NCBI RefSeq assembly: GCF_037076555.1
Contig: NZ_AP029023.1
Span: 1,860,001 to 1,924,000 of the forward strand
Length of the DNA: 64,000 nucleotides
From: Methylophilus sp. DW102
GTDB lineage: Bacteria; Pseudomonadota; Gammaproteobacteria; Burkholderiales; Methylophilaceae
Direction of reading: 5' to 3'
Under the pieces are notes generated by a model that saw only the letters and a program-made list of their open reading frames with translations, made no database searches and was not told where the DNA came from. The first letter of the stretch is position 1, and each line of letters begins with the position of its first letter. This document shows, piece after piece, positions 18,001 to 25,766 of this stretch. The translations under genes and the position numbers were made by a program.

Positions 18001-19106
18001 GGCAAAATCTCAATAGACTTCAGCTTGGGCGAGCGGCCCTGGTATTTACGCAGATGCTCGGCGGTATCACGGATTTCACGCTCACCCGGCAAAAACACCA
18101 GAATATCGCCATCCCCCAGACGCAACAAATCCTCGGCGGTATCGAGGATGGCATCTTCCATGACTTCCTCTTCGTCATCCTCTTCCAGCCAGCGCGTCTC
18201 GGTACGCGGCGGCTTGCGCTTGATGCCCATCAGGTCCTGCGCAAAACGGTCTATATCATCCAACCCATCATCAATCGGCACTTCCACGGCCACCATAGTG
18301 GTCTTGTTGCCCAAGGGCCGGTAACGAATTTCCACCGGATAAGTCCGGCCAGACACTTCAATCACTGGCGCGCCATCAAAGTGGTTCGAGAAGCGGTCTG
18401 CATCAATCGTCGCCGAGGTGACGATGATTTTCAAATCTGGCCGCTTGGGGAGTAACTGTTTGAGATAGCCCAACAGAAAATCAATATTCAGGCTGCGCTC
18501 GTGCGCCTCGTCGATAATGATGGTGTCATAGCCGTTAAGGAATTTATCGCTCTGCGTCTCCGCCAGCAAAATGCCGTCCGTCATCAACTTGACGTAACTG
18601 CGCTCGGACAATTTGTCATTAAAGCGCACCTTGTAACCAACCACCTCACCGAGCGGACTTTGCAGCTCCTGCGCAATCCGCGACGCCACCGAGCGCGCCG
18701 CAATCCGGCGTGGCTGCGTATGTCCAATCAAGCCACTCACCCCACGACCGAGCTCGAGGCAGATTTTAGGTAATTGTGTGGTCTTACCCGAACCGGTTTC
18801 ACCACAAACGATCACCACCTGATGCTTGGCAATCGCCGCCGCAATCTCATCCTTTTTGCCACTCACTGGCAACTCTGGCGGGTAATCAGGCTGGGGCAAT
18901 GCCGCCTGACGCGCCTGCAACCGCTGCTGGGAAGCCTGTACCTTGTGTGCAAGTTCCACCAGCGCTTTATCCACGGGTTTATTTTGTTTTAAAGCATCGC
19001 GTAGCTGCTGCAAACGACGTTTGAGCGGAAAGCGATCAGCCAGCATGCACTGGGGGAGTTGTTTTTCGAGTTGGCTGATGAGTTGGATGGGAGAGACGGC
19101 AGTCAT
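15054..19106 (-). CDS. hrpA: DEAH-box ATP-dependent RNA helicase HrpA
   Basis: A 1350-residue helicase, close to the usual HrpA length of about 1300. Motif I is GETGSGKTTQLPKI and motif II is DEAH within IIIDEAHERSLNIDFL. Motif III SAT (TSATID) and motif VI (QRAGRCGR) are also visible, followed by HA2 and OB-fold regions and the long HrpA-specific C-terminal DUF3418 part. HrpA acts on RNA, including rescue of stalled or collided ribosomes in E. coli. The ATG at 19106 gives the full N-terminus. It is the first gene of a probable run of five genes ending in kup. Confidence 0.93.
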   Translation of the reverse strand: MTAVSPIQLISQLEKQLPQCMLADRFPLKRRLQQLRDALKQNKPVDKALVELAHKVQASQQRLQARQAALPQPDYPPELPVSGKKDEIAAAIAKHQVVIVCGETGSGKTTQLPKICLELGRGVSGLIGHTQPRRIAARSVASRIAQELQSPLGEVVGYKVRFNDKLSERSYVKLMTDGILLAETQSDKFLNGYDTIIIDEAHERSLNIDFLLGYLKQLLPKRPDLKIIVTSATIDADRFSNHFDGAPVIEVSGRTYPVEIRYRPLGNKTTMVAVEVPIDDGLDDIDRFAQDLMGIKRKPPRTETRWLEEDDEEEVMEDAILDTAEDLLRLGDGDILVFLPGEREIRDTAEHLRKYQGRSPKLKSIEILPLFARLSIEDQQKIFRPSGQRRIVLATNVAETSLTVPGIKYVIDTGLARVNRYSPRAKVEQLQIEKISQAAAKQRAGRCGRVSNGICVRLYGEDDFNQRPAFTDPEILRSSLASVILRMADLRLGDVGEFPFIEAPSSRLISDGYQLLQELGAVTERREITELGRQMARLPLDPRVARMILTAKKEGCVREILIIASVLSIQDPRERPMDKREAADNAHAKFKADDSDFMSYLKLWDWYEQALKSKKSNRDLLNQCHQNFLSFLRLKEWRELHAQLLEMVDELDIKPNQQEANYVQIHRALLSGLLGNIGFKDGDSETYAGARGIRFTVAPGSVLKKNRPKWVMAAELVDTTKLYARCVAKIDPDWIEPIAHEGGGRGITQSHYSDPRWDRKTAQVVAWERVSLYGLTIVPKRRVHYGPIAPTEAREIFIREALANMEFDTRAPFFEANRRLIAEVEALEHKARRQDVLVDEHQLFVFYDQVVPPIADSYRVYNGAAFEKWRQDAEKANPKVLYLTRESLMRHGASAITEIQFPETMVVDGEVVPLKYRFEPGHVLDGVTATIPLALLNQLDATVTEWLVPGMVRDKVTALIKALPKTLRRVCVPVPEFVTGFLESKQTAQPLLPALAEFIQQKTGLKLKPEEFDLAGLEPHHRMNFSVIDEKGRELGMGRDWNQLKKQLGSAAQLTFRTGSPGIEKSGLKQWDFGDLPATLTFSKDGRQLTGYPGLEDNGDSVAIKLFDTPEAALAAHRKGVCRLMRFELKEQVKQLEKGLPGFNQYALLLRAIMNPDQLREDMLQCIADRAFIAEDDLPRSNAEFMQLKTRARTRLPAVTEALTRQAQLIANEYQVLVAQLQKMTPVTQKIKRECEQQLQGLLYPGFFSQTPWEQLPHLPRYLKAIKLRIDKYPTSIERDGRHAQALVQLEQRWQQKIEQLRKAHLPVTIQLQDFAWQLQELRVSLFAQELRTPYPVSIKRLEKLWQEMQ

Positions 19107-19197
19107 AGGGGTGAGATTTTATCATGGCATGCTAATTGGCATGCAGCCTAGCTGCTTACATATAACTTAAGTTTCTCTAGTTTAATGTATGTTTTTT

Positions 19198-19840
19198 CGC
19201 CTTAATGGCGAGTTACTTTTTTTGCTTGCCCCAAAAAAGTAACCAAAAAGAGGGCACCCAGCCATCCCGGCCTTCGGCTGCCTTGCGTTGTTGGCTACGG
19301 CCGCTACGCTTAACATCGCTACGCGAGTTAGCCTACGCCGTAACAGACTGCTTAGCAGTCTTAGTTATCAACAAAGTAAGCGGTCACGAAACTCGCCCTA
19401 GCAGCTTGCCCACCCCGCAAGCTGCCGCGGAGCTCAGACAGTCGCTCCCTTCTTCCTTACTTTGTTTCCGCTACTCAGCGTGATGGGATGGGATTTGTCT
19501 CGCCAAACTACGAGCGTAGAAGTTTGGACCGTTCAAAAAAATAACTCTTTTATTTATTTCACTGATCGCTGCGCCCATCAGGTGTTCGGGGTCCCCATCT
19601 GCCGCGCCGAGTAGCGCAGGCAAAATAAGATGAAGCGAGCGGCTGTCCGAATCCCGCGGTGGCCTGCGTTTTGTGCAGGCCGCTAGGATGAGTTCTGCGA
19701 GCGCTTATGCCTAAGTCCGGTAAAGCAACGGACGAAAGTCCTAAACCGAGCAACGCAGGAAACAAGCGGAAGTTGGGGTGCACTTTCTTTTGGTTACTTT
19801 ATCTTTGTGCAAGCAAAGAAAAGTAACTCGCCTACAGGCG
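19198..19840. repeat. Large composite non-coding repeat, copy A
   Basis: A 643-base element with inverted ends: CGCC(N5)GGCGAGTTACTTTT on the left and AAAAGTAACTCGCC(N3)AGGCG on the right. It has two head-to-head halves that meet near 19522-19539 (GTTTGGACCGTTCAAAAA). The left half (type I) starts GAGTTAC, passes AAGTAACCAAAAAG and contains a perfect hairpin GCAGCTTGC/GCAAGCTGC at 19401-19425. The right half (type II, reversed) carries related but distinct sequence. The same element recurs reversed at 51072-51753, including 44 identical bases (19456-19499 against 51383-51426). Short open frames inside are frame artefacts of the repeat. Confidence 0.8.
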
Positions 19841-20011
19841 AAACAGAACATCACATACAACACACACCAATCCGCGTGGGCATTCATGCCCACCCTACAA
19901 CTTCTACTTTTCACCTAAGATTGAACGGGATGCAGGGCAAAGAAATTAACTCGCCGACAGAGGAAAATGACCTATCCAACATTCATAAACCTCTAATTAA
20001 AATGCTAAAAA
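19841..20011. other. Intergenic spacer with small hairpin
   Basis: No gene is seen. GTGGGCAT-TC-ATGCCCAC at 19876-19893 is a perfect inverted repeat. The rest is AT-rich and carries a degenerate echo of the GTAACTCGCC end of the adjacent repeat near 19945 (ATTAACTCGCCGACAG). Confidence 0.4.
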
Positions 20012-20431
20012 TTACTTCCTCACGCACTCCTCGACTCCCGTATTGCCACCTTTAAACCCAGGCTCAAAATAAAACTTCCTAAAACTCAACTGCCCCTTGG
20101 CATTCTTCTTAAACTCGGCAATCCCGGTTCCATAATCATGCGTCTTGCCGCCATATTCGCCATTTTCCATCGGCAAGGCAAAATGCATCGCCGCATGCAT
20201 GCCGTGCACAGCAGCGTGGCCTTTATAGGTGCCATAGTCCGGCACAGCCAGTTCAAAATCATAGCTGGCATCCGCGCCTTTACTATGCTCCGGGCGCAAT
20301 TTCATGGTAACTGTGCCGGTGTATTTGCCTTCATGCGCGTCATCGCCGGTGCAGCTGTAAACACCACTTAAATCCAGCGCATAGGCGTTGATTGCAACAA
20401 AAACGCCGACCAATCCAAGCATCCATTTCAT
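20012..20431 (-). CDS. Unrecognised secreted protein (139 aa)
   Basis: I do not recognise a family. The N-terminus MKWMLGLVGVFVAINAYA is a clear Sec signal peptide with cleavage after AYA, leaving about 120 residues. The body starts LDLSGVYSCTGDDAHEGKYTG and is rich in Gly, Tyr, His and Lys, with alternating polar and hydrophobic residues suggesting a beta-barrel or lipocalin-like fold. Two cysteines (in YSCTGDD and EECVRK) could form a disulfide joining the two ends. It precedes or stands alone from the ligase on the same strand, which lies 22 bases upstream, so they are probably co-transcribed. Confidence 0.65.
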   Translation of the reverse strand: MKWMLGLVGVFVAINAYALDLSGVYSCTGDDAHEGKYTGTVTMKLRPEHSKGADASYDFELAVPDYGTYKGHAAVHGMHAAMHFALPMENGEYGGKTHDYGTGIAEFKKNAKGQLSFRKFYFEPGFKGGNTGVEECVRK

Positions 20432-20453
20432 TGTGTGATCCTTTCTGTGTCAA

Positions 20454-21299
20454 TTATTCCGGTGGCCGTACCCGCACAAAGCGCGCAAATTTGGGTTTGC
20501 CGTTTTTGGTGAGATCGCGGTAGGTATAGGTCACCTGGCTGCCGATCGGCGGCGGGTTTGCGCGATCGCTATCTTTAAAGCCGGTGCCTAGTTTAAAACG
20601 TATCCCTTGCGCGGTTTCGACCAATAACGCGCCCATTTTACCTTGGTATCTACCTTTCCCGGGCACGTAGGCGATGACTTTGGCTTCGGCATCCAGCTGT
20701 GGCTTGAGTTTGCGTAGCACATGGCTACGGCCGGTCAGATAAGGTGCATCGGCTTGATGCAACATGAGGCCCTCGCCTTTGCGGGCCACCACCCAGTCCA
20801 GCGTGCGTTTGAGGGCAGCGGCATCTGCCACGCGAAACTGTTTGATGGCTTTGAGATACGGGCTCTGCTGACGTTTAACCAGTTGCTCGATGTGTTGGGC
20901 ACGTTGAGCGAAAGTGCCTGGGGCCATTGGCAGTTCAAACACATAATAGGCCACATGCCGCCACTCCGCTTCATCTGGCTGCGCGCGGCGCACGGTGGCA
21001 GAGAGTCGTTCAAATTGTGCGCGGGCGATCCACAGTTCACCATCCAGGGGCTGTTGGGGGAATTTTTGCACAAACCAGGCCGGCGCGTGGATGGGATGGC
21101 CCTGCCGACTGATCAGTTGTTTGCCATCCCACACGGCGCGTATGCCGTCTAGCTTTTCGCTGACCAAGTAGTCGTTGACAGCGATGCCTTCGTGGTAAAC
21201 CTGTGCCAGCAGGATTTCTGGTACCTGCGCATAGGCTGGCATGCCAGACTGACTGATCAGCCACAGTAAAAAACAGATGCGCATCCATATCATCATCAC
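20454..21299 (-). CDS. Lig E-type ATP-dependent DNA ligase with signal peptide
   Basis: A minimal ATP-dependent DNA ligase of 281 residues. An N-terminal hydrophobic leader (ICFLLWLISQSGMPAYA) predicts export to the periplasm. The nucleotidyltransferase domain has the active-site motif EKLDGIR, with lysine as the AMP acceptor, then RAVWDGKQLISRQG, DGELW and EGLMLH motifs. A compact OB domain with LRKLKP and the RFKLGTGF region follows. No N-terminal DNA-binding domain is present. This matches the Lig E group of Gram-negative bacteria, proposed to act on extracellular or incoming DNA. Three Met codons start the frame; the first is used here. Confidence 0.85.
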   Translation of the reverse strand: MMMIWMRICFLLWLISQSGMPAYAQVPEILLAQVYHEGIAVNDYLVSEKLDGIRAVWDGKQLISRQGHPIHAPAWFVQKFPQQPLDGELWIARAQFERLSATVRRAQPDEAEWRHVAYYVFELPMAPGTFAQRAQHIEQLVKRQQSPYLKAIKQFRVADAAALKRTLDWVVARKGEGLMLHQADAPYLTGRSHVLRKLKPQLDAEAKVIAYVPGKGRYQGKMGALLVETAQGIRFKLGTGFKDSDRANPPPIGSQVTYTYRDLTKNGKPKFARFVRVRPPE

Positions 21300-21306
21300 C
21301 GCCCCA

Positions 21307-21328
21307 ATTGTTAATTTAATTTAACAAT
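21307..21328. promoter_or_regulatory. Inverted repeat immediately upstream of the ligase gene
   Basis: ATTGTTAA (21307-21314), spacer TTTAAT, then TTAACAAT (21321-21328): perfect 8-base arms, 8 bases before the first possible ATG of the ligase gene. It is a candidate operator overlapping the leader; no known regulator motif was matched. Confidence 0.4.
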
Positions 21329-21418
21329 CGTAAGTTAGCGGAATTTAACTAGGTAGGCAATATGCGGATGGCGAAAACGAGCATCCCGGAGGCTGCTTGT
21401 GCAAACAATCAGACAAGG

Positions 21419-22135
21419 CTATAACAACTGGCACCACAGTTTGTCGTGATGCATGACGTCCATCCACAGCGCCACCAGGCTGAGGGCGACCAGCAAGCCG
21501 CCACTCAGGCGCATGCCTGCCGCTTCACTGAACCAGCGCGGCAGGCTTTGCTGGCCCGCGCGCCAGAAAAAGGGGGCCAAGGCGAGGATGGTGGCGGAAC
21601 CGGTCGCGAAGGCAATCATGACCAGTGCGCCTTGCAGCCATTGCGACTGGAGGGAGGCCAGCATCACCGCCGAGTACAGCAAGCCGCAAGGTAGCAAGGC
21701 CCAGACGATGCCGGTCACAAAATAGCCCGACCTGGCATGCCTGGTATGTTGCTTGATCCATGCCCAGACCAATTGTGCCCGCTGCACCGCCCATTGTGGC
21801 TGTCGGCCGAGGATAAGCAGCAACACGCCCCAGGCGAAGATCAGCGTATGCGAGAACGTCCACAATGGTTGAAACAGATGGCTCTGATTGGATAACCAGG
21901 CCAAACCGCGCAAGGTTTCGGCAGCAATCGCGCCGAGCAAGCCATAGCCGAGCATACGGCCCAGGTAAAAACTCCAGGGGATGGTCTGTACGACACGCAG
22001 AGGGATGGAACGCGGGGGACTGGAAAGAGTCGGCGGCGTTTGCATGGCGCCGCAAGCAGCGCCACACATCAGCACACAGTGCGGGCCGCCTGCCAGCCCC
22101 ATGACAAAAGCAGTCAAGAGTAAACTGGCTAACAT
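21419..22135 (-). CDS. SafE/DsbD_2-family membrane protein near the cbb3 genes
   Basis: A 238-residue inner-membrane protein with six or so hydrophobic helices. The first helix carries GLAGGPHCVLMCGAACGAM, the conserved Gly/His/Cys segment of the DsbD_2 (sulfite exporter TauE/SafE-like) family. Members commonly accompany cbb3 oxidase genes and are thought to take part in metal or redox handling during cytochrome maturation. It lies 9 bases downstream of hemN on the same strand, so it is probably co-transcribed. Export of sulfite is not supported by context. Confidence 0.75.
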   Translation of the reverse strand: MLASLLLTAFVMGLAGGPHCVLMCGAACGAMQTPPTLSSPPRSIPLRVVQTIPWSFYLGRMLGYGLLGAIAAETLRGLAWLSNQSHLFQPLWTFSHTLIFAWGVLLLILGRQPQWAVQRAQLVWAWIKQHTRHARSGYFVTGIVWALLPCGLLYSAVMLASLQSQWLQGALVMIAFATGSATILALAPFFWRAGQQSLPRWFSEAAGMRLSGGLLVALSLVALWMDVMHHDKLWCQLL

Positions 22136-22144
22136 GCCAGCAGT

Positions 22145-23530
22145 TTAAAGGATTTTGGAAAACCTTGCACGGTTGGCATCGTGCTGCAAATAGCGGTCAA
22201 ACACAATGGCAATGGCGCGCACAAAATACCAGCCCATTTCGGTGACTTTGAGGCCATCGTCTTCGAGTACGACCAGGCCTTGTTTCTCTTTCTCGGCCAA
22301 TTGCGCAATTTCTGCCTGAAAATATTGCTTGAAATTGACCATGTAAGACAGCTCAATGGATTCGTAACTCAGTTCACCATGGCACATGACCGCCATGATC
22401 ACGGCACGGCGGATCAGGTCATCGCGGCTTAATGCCAGCCCTCGCACGATAGGTAACTGGCCTTGGTCAAGAAAGTCATAATACTCTTCGAGGGTTTTGG
22501 CATTCTGGCTGTAGGTAGCACCGATCTTGCCAATCGCGGAGACACCCAAAGCCAGGATATCCTGATCAGCCATGGTGCTGTAACCCTGAAAGTTGCGGTG
22601 CAACCTGCCCTGTTGCTTGGCAATCGCCAGCGGGTCATCAGGCAAGGCAAAATGATCCATGCCGATGAACACATAGCCTGCCAGCATCAGCTGCTGAATC
22701 GCTTCTGACAGCATTTGGATTTTATCTACGGCATGCGGCAAGTCTGCTTGCAAAATCCGGCGTTGCGGCTTGAAACGTGACGGCAAATGCGCGTAGCCAT
22801 ACAGCGCGATACGGTCTGGCCGCAATTGAATGATCTGGGCAATGGTCTGGCGGAAGGTCGCCGGGGTTTGTTTGGGCAAGCCGTAAATCAAGTCGGTATT
22901 GATAGAGGCAAACCCCAGGTCGCGCGCATGTTGCATCAGGCTTTCAACCTGCGCATAAGACTGCACCCGGTGCACAGCCTGCTGCACCTCGGCATCAAAG
23001 TCTTGCACGCCAAAACTCAGGCGGTTAAAGCCCAGCTCGCGCAAGTGTTGCAAGCGTTGCTGATTGACGGTACGTGGATCAATTTCAATCGAGTATTCAC
23101 CGTCTTTGGCAAAGGCAAACGCCTGCTTGAACATCTGCATGAGTTGGGTCAACTCGGCATCATTGAGAAACGTCGGCGTGCCCCCGCCCAGATGCAACTG
23201 GTTGACGGTTTGCTTTTTGGCAAACTTGTCCAAGTGCAAATCAAGCTCGCGTTGCAGGTAGTTGAGGTAAACCGCGCCTTGCTCATAGCGCTTGGTGACT
23301 ATCTTGTTGCATGCGCAATAAAAACACAGCGAGGCACAAAACGGGATATGCACATACAACGAGAGCGGCTGCGTCCAGTTGCTGATATTGCGCTGCTCGG
23401 CCGCCTTGAGATAAGCAGCGGCGTCAAACGCCTCAACAAAGCGGTCTGCTGTCGGATAAGAGGTATAACGAGGCCCGGAGACGTCATAGCGCTCAATATG
23501 CTCTTGAGTAATCAGCAACGGGGAGTTCAT
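22145..23530 (-). CDS. hemN: Oxygen-independent coproporphyrinogen III oxidase
   Basis: A radical SAM enzyme of 461 residues, matching HemN length. It converts coproporphyrinogen III to protoporphyrinogen IX when oxygen is scarce. The Fe-S/SAM motif is C65-x3-C69-x2-C72-x-C74 in HIPFCASLCFYCACNK; GGGTPTFL follows as the SAM-binding glycine motif. The N-terminal HIERYDVSGPRYTSYPTADRF is characteristic. The ATG at 23530 is chosen because this segment begins at once; a longer frame back to 23629 adds 33 unrelated residues crossing the FNR box. It is divergent from fnr, with an FNR-type site between them. Confidence 0.93.
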   Translation of the reverse strand: MNSPLLITQEHIERYDVSGPRYTSYPTADRFVEAFDAAAYLKAAEQRNISNWTQPLSLYVHIPFCASLCFYCACNKIVTKRYEQGAVYLNYLQRELDLHLDKFAKKQTVNQLHLGGGTPTFLNDAELTQLMQMFKQAFAFAKDGEYSIEIDPRTVNQQRLQHLRELGFNRLSFGVQDFDAEVQQAVHRVQSYAQVESLMQHARDLGFASINTDLIYGLPKQTPATFRQTIAQIIQLRPDRIALYGYAHLPSRFKPQRRILQADLPHAVDKIQMLSEAIQQLMLAGYVFIGMDHFALPDDPLAIAKQQGRLHRNFQGYSTMADQDILALGVSAIGKIGATYSQNAKTLEEYYDFLDQGQLPIVRGLALSRDDLIRRAVIMAVMCHGELSYESIELSYMVNFKQYFQAEIAQLAEKEKQGLVVLEDDGLKVTEMGWYFVRAIAIVFDRYLQHDANRARFSKIL

Positions 23531-23622
23531 GGTTTCTGGCAAATTCTTTCCTATCAGTATCCCGAAACTGGACTTTACGGGTTCATCTGGCGTTACTGTG
23601 CCATAAACCAATGCAGGGCTTT

Positions 23623-23636
23623 TTGACACATGTCAA
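23623..23636. promoter_or_regulatory. FNR/CRP-family box between hemN and fnr
   Basis: TTGAC-ACAT-GTCAA, a perfect palindrome of the FNR/FixK type (TTGAY-N4-RTCAA), extended by one T and A on either side. It lies about 60 bases before the fnr ATG and about 93 before the hemN ATG, so it can serve both promoters. Regulation is inferred. Confidence 0.75.
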
Positions 23637-23695
23637 ATGCAGCTTGCGTCGCCTGCTGCATAATGCGCCTAAATACAAAAGGAAGAGGTCACACC

Positions 23696-24487
23696 ATGTT
23701 CAATGAAATCGCAACCGAAGAGGCGTATAATTTGCCGCATGTTCAACGTCAGTCAAGGACGCCCTCCATGCAAGCAGAATCCAGTTTCAAGGTTGCCTGC
23801 TCCAATTGTAACTTGCGTGAACTGTGCCTGCCGGTAGGCTTGAGCACAGATGAAATGACTAAACTGGATGGCATGGTTGCCACCCGTAAAAAGATCAAGC
23901 AAGGCGGTCACTTGTATAGCAGTGGCGATGCCTTCACCACGCTTTATGCGATCCGCACTGGTTTTTTCAAGACCTGCGTCGTCTCGGAAGATGGCCGTGA
24001 ACAAGTCACCGGCTTTCAGATGGCTGGTGAAATCATGGGCTTGGATGGCATTGTCAGTGACAAGCACAACTGTAACGCCATTGCCCTCGAAGACGCCGAA
24101 GTCTGTGTCATGCCCTTCAATCATGTCGAAGACCTGTCGCGTGAGATTCCCGTCTTGCAACGCCATGTGCACAAAATCATGAGCCGCGAGATCGTGCGCG
24201 AAAACGGCGTCATGATGTTGTTGGCTAATATGCGCGCCGAAGAACGCCTGGCGGCGTTTCTGCTCAACTTGCTGCAACGCCTGCATGCACGCGGCTACTC
24301 CAAAAGCGAATTGATTTTACGCATGACGCGTGAAGAAATCGGCAGCTACCTGGGCATGAAACTGGAAACAGTCAGCCGCACTTTCTCCAAATTTAGTGAA
24401 GAAGGCATTATCGAGGTCAAGCAAAAGAATATCCGTATTCTGGACCACGAAAAGCTTAAAACCATCTTCAACGCCAGCACCTGCTAG
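23696..24487 (+). CDS. fnr: FNR-type oxygen-sensing transcription regulator
   Basis: A 263-residue CRP/FNR-family regulator. The N-terminal cysteines C35, C38 and C44 (ACSNCNLRELC) and C126 (in DKHNCNAIA) match the four ligands of the oxygen-labile [4Fe-4S] cluster in E. coli FNR. The cyclic-nucleotide-like sensor domain (50-150) is followed by a dimer helix and a helix-turn-helix (EEIGSYLGMKLETVSRTFSKF region), whose E..SR pattern recognises TTGAT half-sites. ATG 23696 has GGAAGAGG upstream; a longer frame from 23630 would run through the FNR box. Its probable targets in the window are hemN, fnr itself and ccoN. Confidence 0.92.
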   Translation: MFNEIATEEAYNLPHVQRQSRTPSMQAESSFKVACSNCNLRELCLPVGLSTDEMTKLDGMVATRKKIKQGGHLYSSGDAFTTLYAIRTGFFKTCVVSEDGREQVTGFQMAGEIMGLDGIVSDKHNCNAIALEDAEVCVMPFNHVEDLSREIPVLQRHVHKIMSREIVRENGVMMLLANMRAEERLAAFLLNLLQRLHARGYSKSELILRMTREEIGSYLGMKLETVSRTFSKFSEEGIIEVKQKNIRILDHEKLKTIFNASTC

Positions 24488-24517
24488 GCGGTTGCTGACG
24501 TCTGTAAGCGCTGAGGG

Positions 24518-25372
24518 ATGCCACTGCCTTCGTCTCTATTTGAGGCCTTACAGCGCATGGCCGCGCAACAAGCCTGGCAATATGTTTATCCCGTGTGGTC
24601 CCGCCGTGCGCAGGGCCTTTCCATCGGCATCAACCTGCACCCGAATCAATGCTGCAACTGGCATTGCATTTATTGCCAGGTGCCTGGGCTGCATCGCGGC
24701 ACCTCCCCTGTCATTGACTTGGACCAACTGCAACAAGAATTAAACGCCTGCCTGCACTGGCTAAGCCAGCACTTGCACTCAGCAAAGCGTGTATTGTCGG
24801 AAGATGTGCAGGATATTGCCTTTGCCGGAGACGGTGAACCAACCACCTCGCCGCAATTTCCTGAAGCCTTGGCACTGGTTGAGCGATTGTTGAGCCAGAG
24901 CGCGCAAACAGACCGTCCGCCGCGGGTCAGGCTCATTACCAATGGCAGCCAAATGCATCTGATCACGACACAGCAAGCCTTAAAGGTAATGCAACAGATG
25001 GGGGGAGAAGTCTGGTTTAAGCTGGATGCAGGCAACGATGCGGAAATGCTGGCAGTGAATGATGCGCGTTTGCCACTTAGCCTGCACCTGCAACGGCTGC
25101 AGACTTGCAGCATGGCTTGCCGGACCTGGGTGCAAACCGCTGTGATGCAGCGACGTATCGCGGACCAACTGGTCACCACCCCCGCATTGGCCGGCTATGT
25201 GCAGGCGTTGCTACCACTTAAAGAGAACATTGAAGGCATTTTGTTGTATGGCATCGCCAGACCTAGCCAGCAAGACATGCTGGCCAGCATTCAAGCACCA
25301 GACATCCGGCTGTTACAGCAGTATGCTGATGCTTTGCGCACGCAGGGCTTCAACGTGCGCCTATTTGCCTAA
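24518..25372 (+). CDS. Radical SAM protein (COG0731-like)
   Basis: A 284-residue protein with the radical SAM cysteine motif C46-x3-C50-x2-C53 in NQCCNWHCIYCQVPG, followed by an AFAGDGEPTTSPQFPEAL stretch typical of the COG0731 Fe-S oxidoreductase group. The central part (VRLITNGSQMHL, WFKLDAG) supports the TIM-barrel core. The reaction and substrate are unknown. There is no C-terminal SPASM cluster. The spacing from GAGGG to ATG 24518 is very short, so a start at 24557 (MAAQQAW) is possible. It lies 30 bases after fnr on the same strand, so it is probably co-transcribed. Confidence 0.75.
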   Translation: MPLPSSLFEALQRMAAQQAWQYVYPVWSRRAQGLSIGINLHPNQCCNWHCIYCQVPGLHRGTSPVIDLDQLQQELNACLHWLSQHLHSAKRVLSEDVQDIAFAGDGEPTTSPQFPEALALVERLLSQSAQTDRPPRVRLITNGSQMHLITTQQALKVMQQMGGEVWFKLDAGNDAEMLAVNDARLPLSLHLQRLQTCSMACRTWVQTAVMQRRIADQLVTTPALAGYVQALLPLKENIEGILLYGIARPSQQDMLASIQAPDIRLLQQYADALRTQGFNVRLFA

Positions 25373-25451
25373 ACGCTGATCCCCTACCCGAAATGTTCGC
25401 GCCTGAATCAGGGCTTAGACGCGCGTCAGCGCTGAGAAACAGGCAGACAGT

Positions 25452-25766
25452 TTACTGTTCAGCAGGTTTCAGGCCGGTCTGCGCATGGTTACGCGCCTGG
25501 ATGGCGGGCGCCATGGCATCTGTCTGGCCATCTTGCGCTTGTGCATCCAGCGTCTTGTTGATTTCTATGCCCTTGCGGTAGTAATCATCAATCGCTGGAT
25601 CAGGATGCGTAATCGCCAGATACAAGGTGATGAATGAAGCCACAATCACGGCAGAAGGGCCGCCTATAATCATCCAGACATAAGGGTTGTGATACCATTT
25701 TTTCTGGTCAACCGCTTTAGCGGCCGGTTTCTGCTGTGCTTGGTGTTGTGACAATCTTTGCTCCAT
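25452..25766 (-). CDS. ccoH: FixH/CcoH-like cbb3 assembly protein
   Basis: A 104-residue protein with one membrane helix (about 28-52, VWMIIGGPSAVIVASFITLYLA) followed by DPAIDDYYRKGIEINKTLDAQ, the conserved segment of the short FixH/CcoH form. It assists assembly of the cbb3 oxidase in the membrane. It is shorter than many FixH proteins and lacks most of the periplasmic domain. The start overlaps the end of ccoG by one base (position 25766), so it belongs to the same operon. It is the last gene of the cluster, convergent with the radical SAM gene. Confidence 0.75.
   Translation of the reverse strand: MEQRLSQHQAQQKPAAKAVDQKKWYHNPYVWMIIGGPSAVIVASFITLYLAITHPDPAIDDYYRKGIEINKTLDAQAQDGQTDAMAPAIQARNHAQTGLKPAEQ

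Noticed and set aside
19205..19483. Short proteins from open frames within the large repeats (also 51098-51729)
   Set aside because: Frames differ between the two copies and follow the palindromic repeat; composition is not coding-like.
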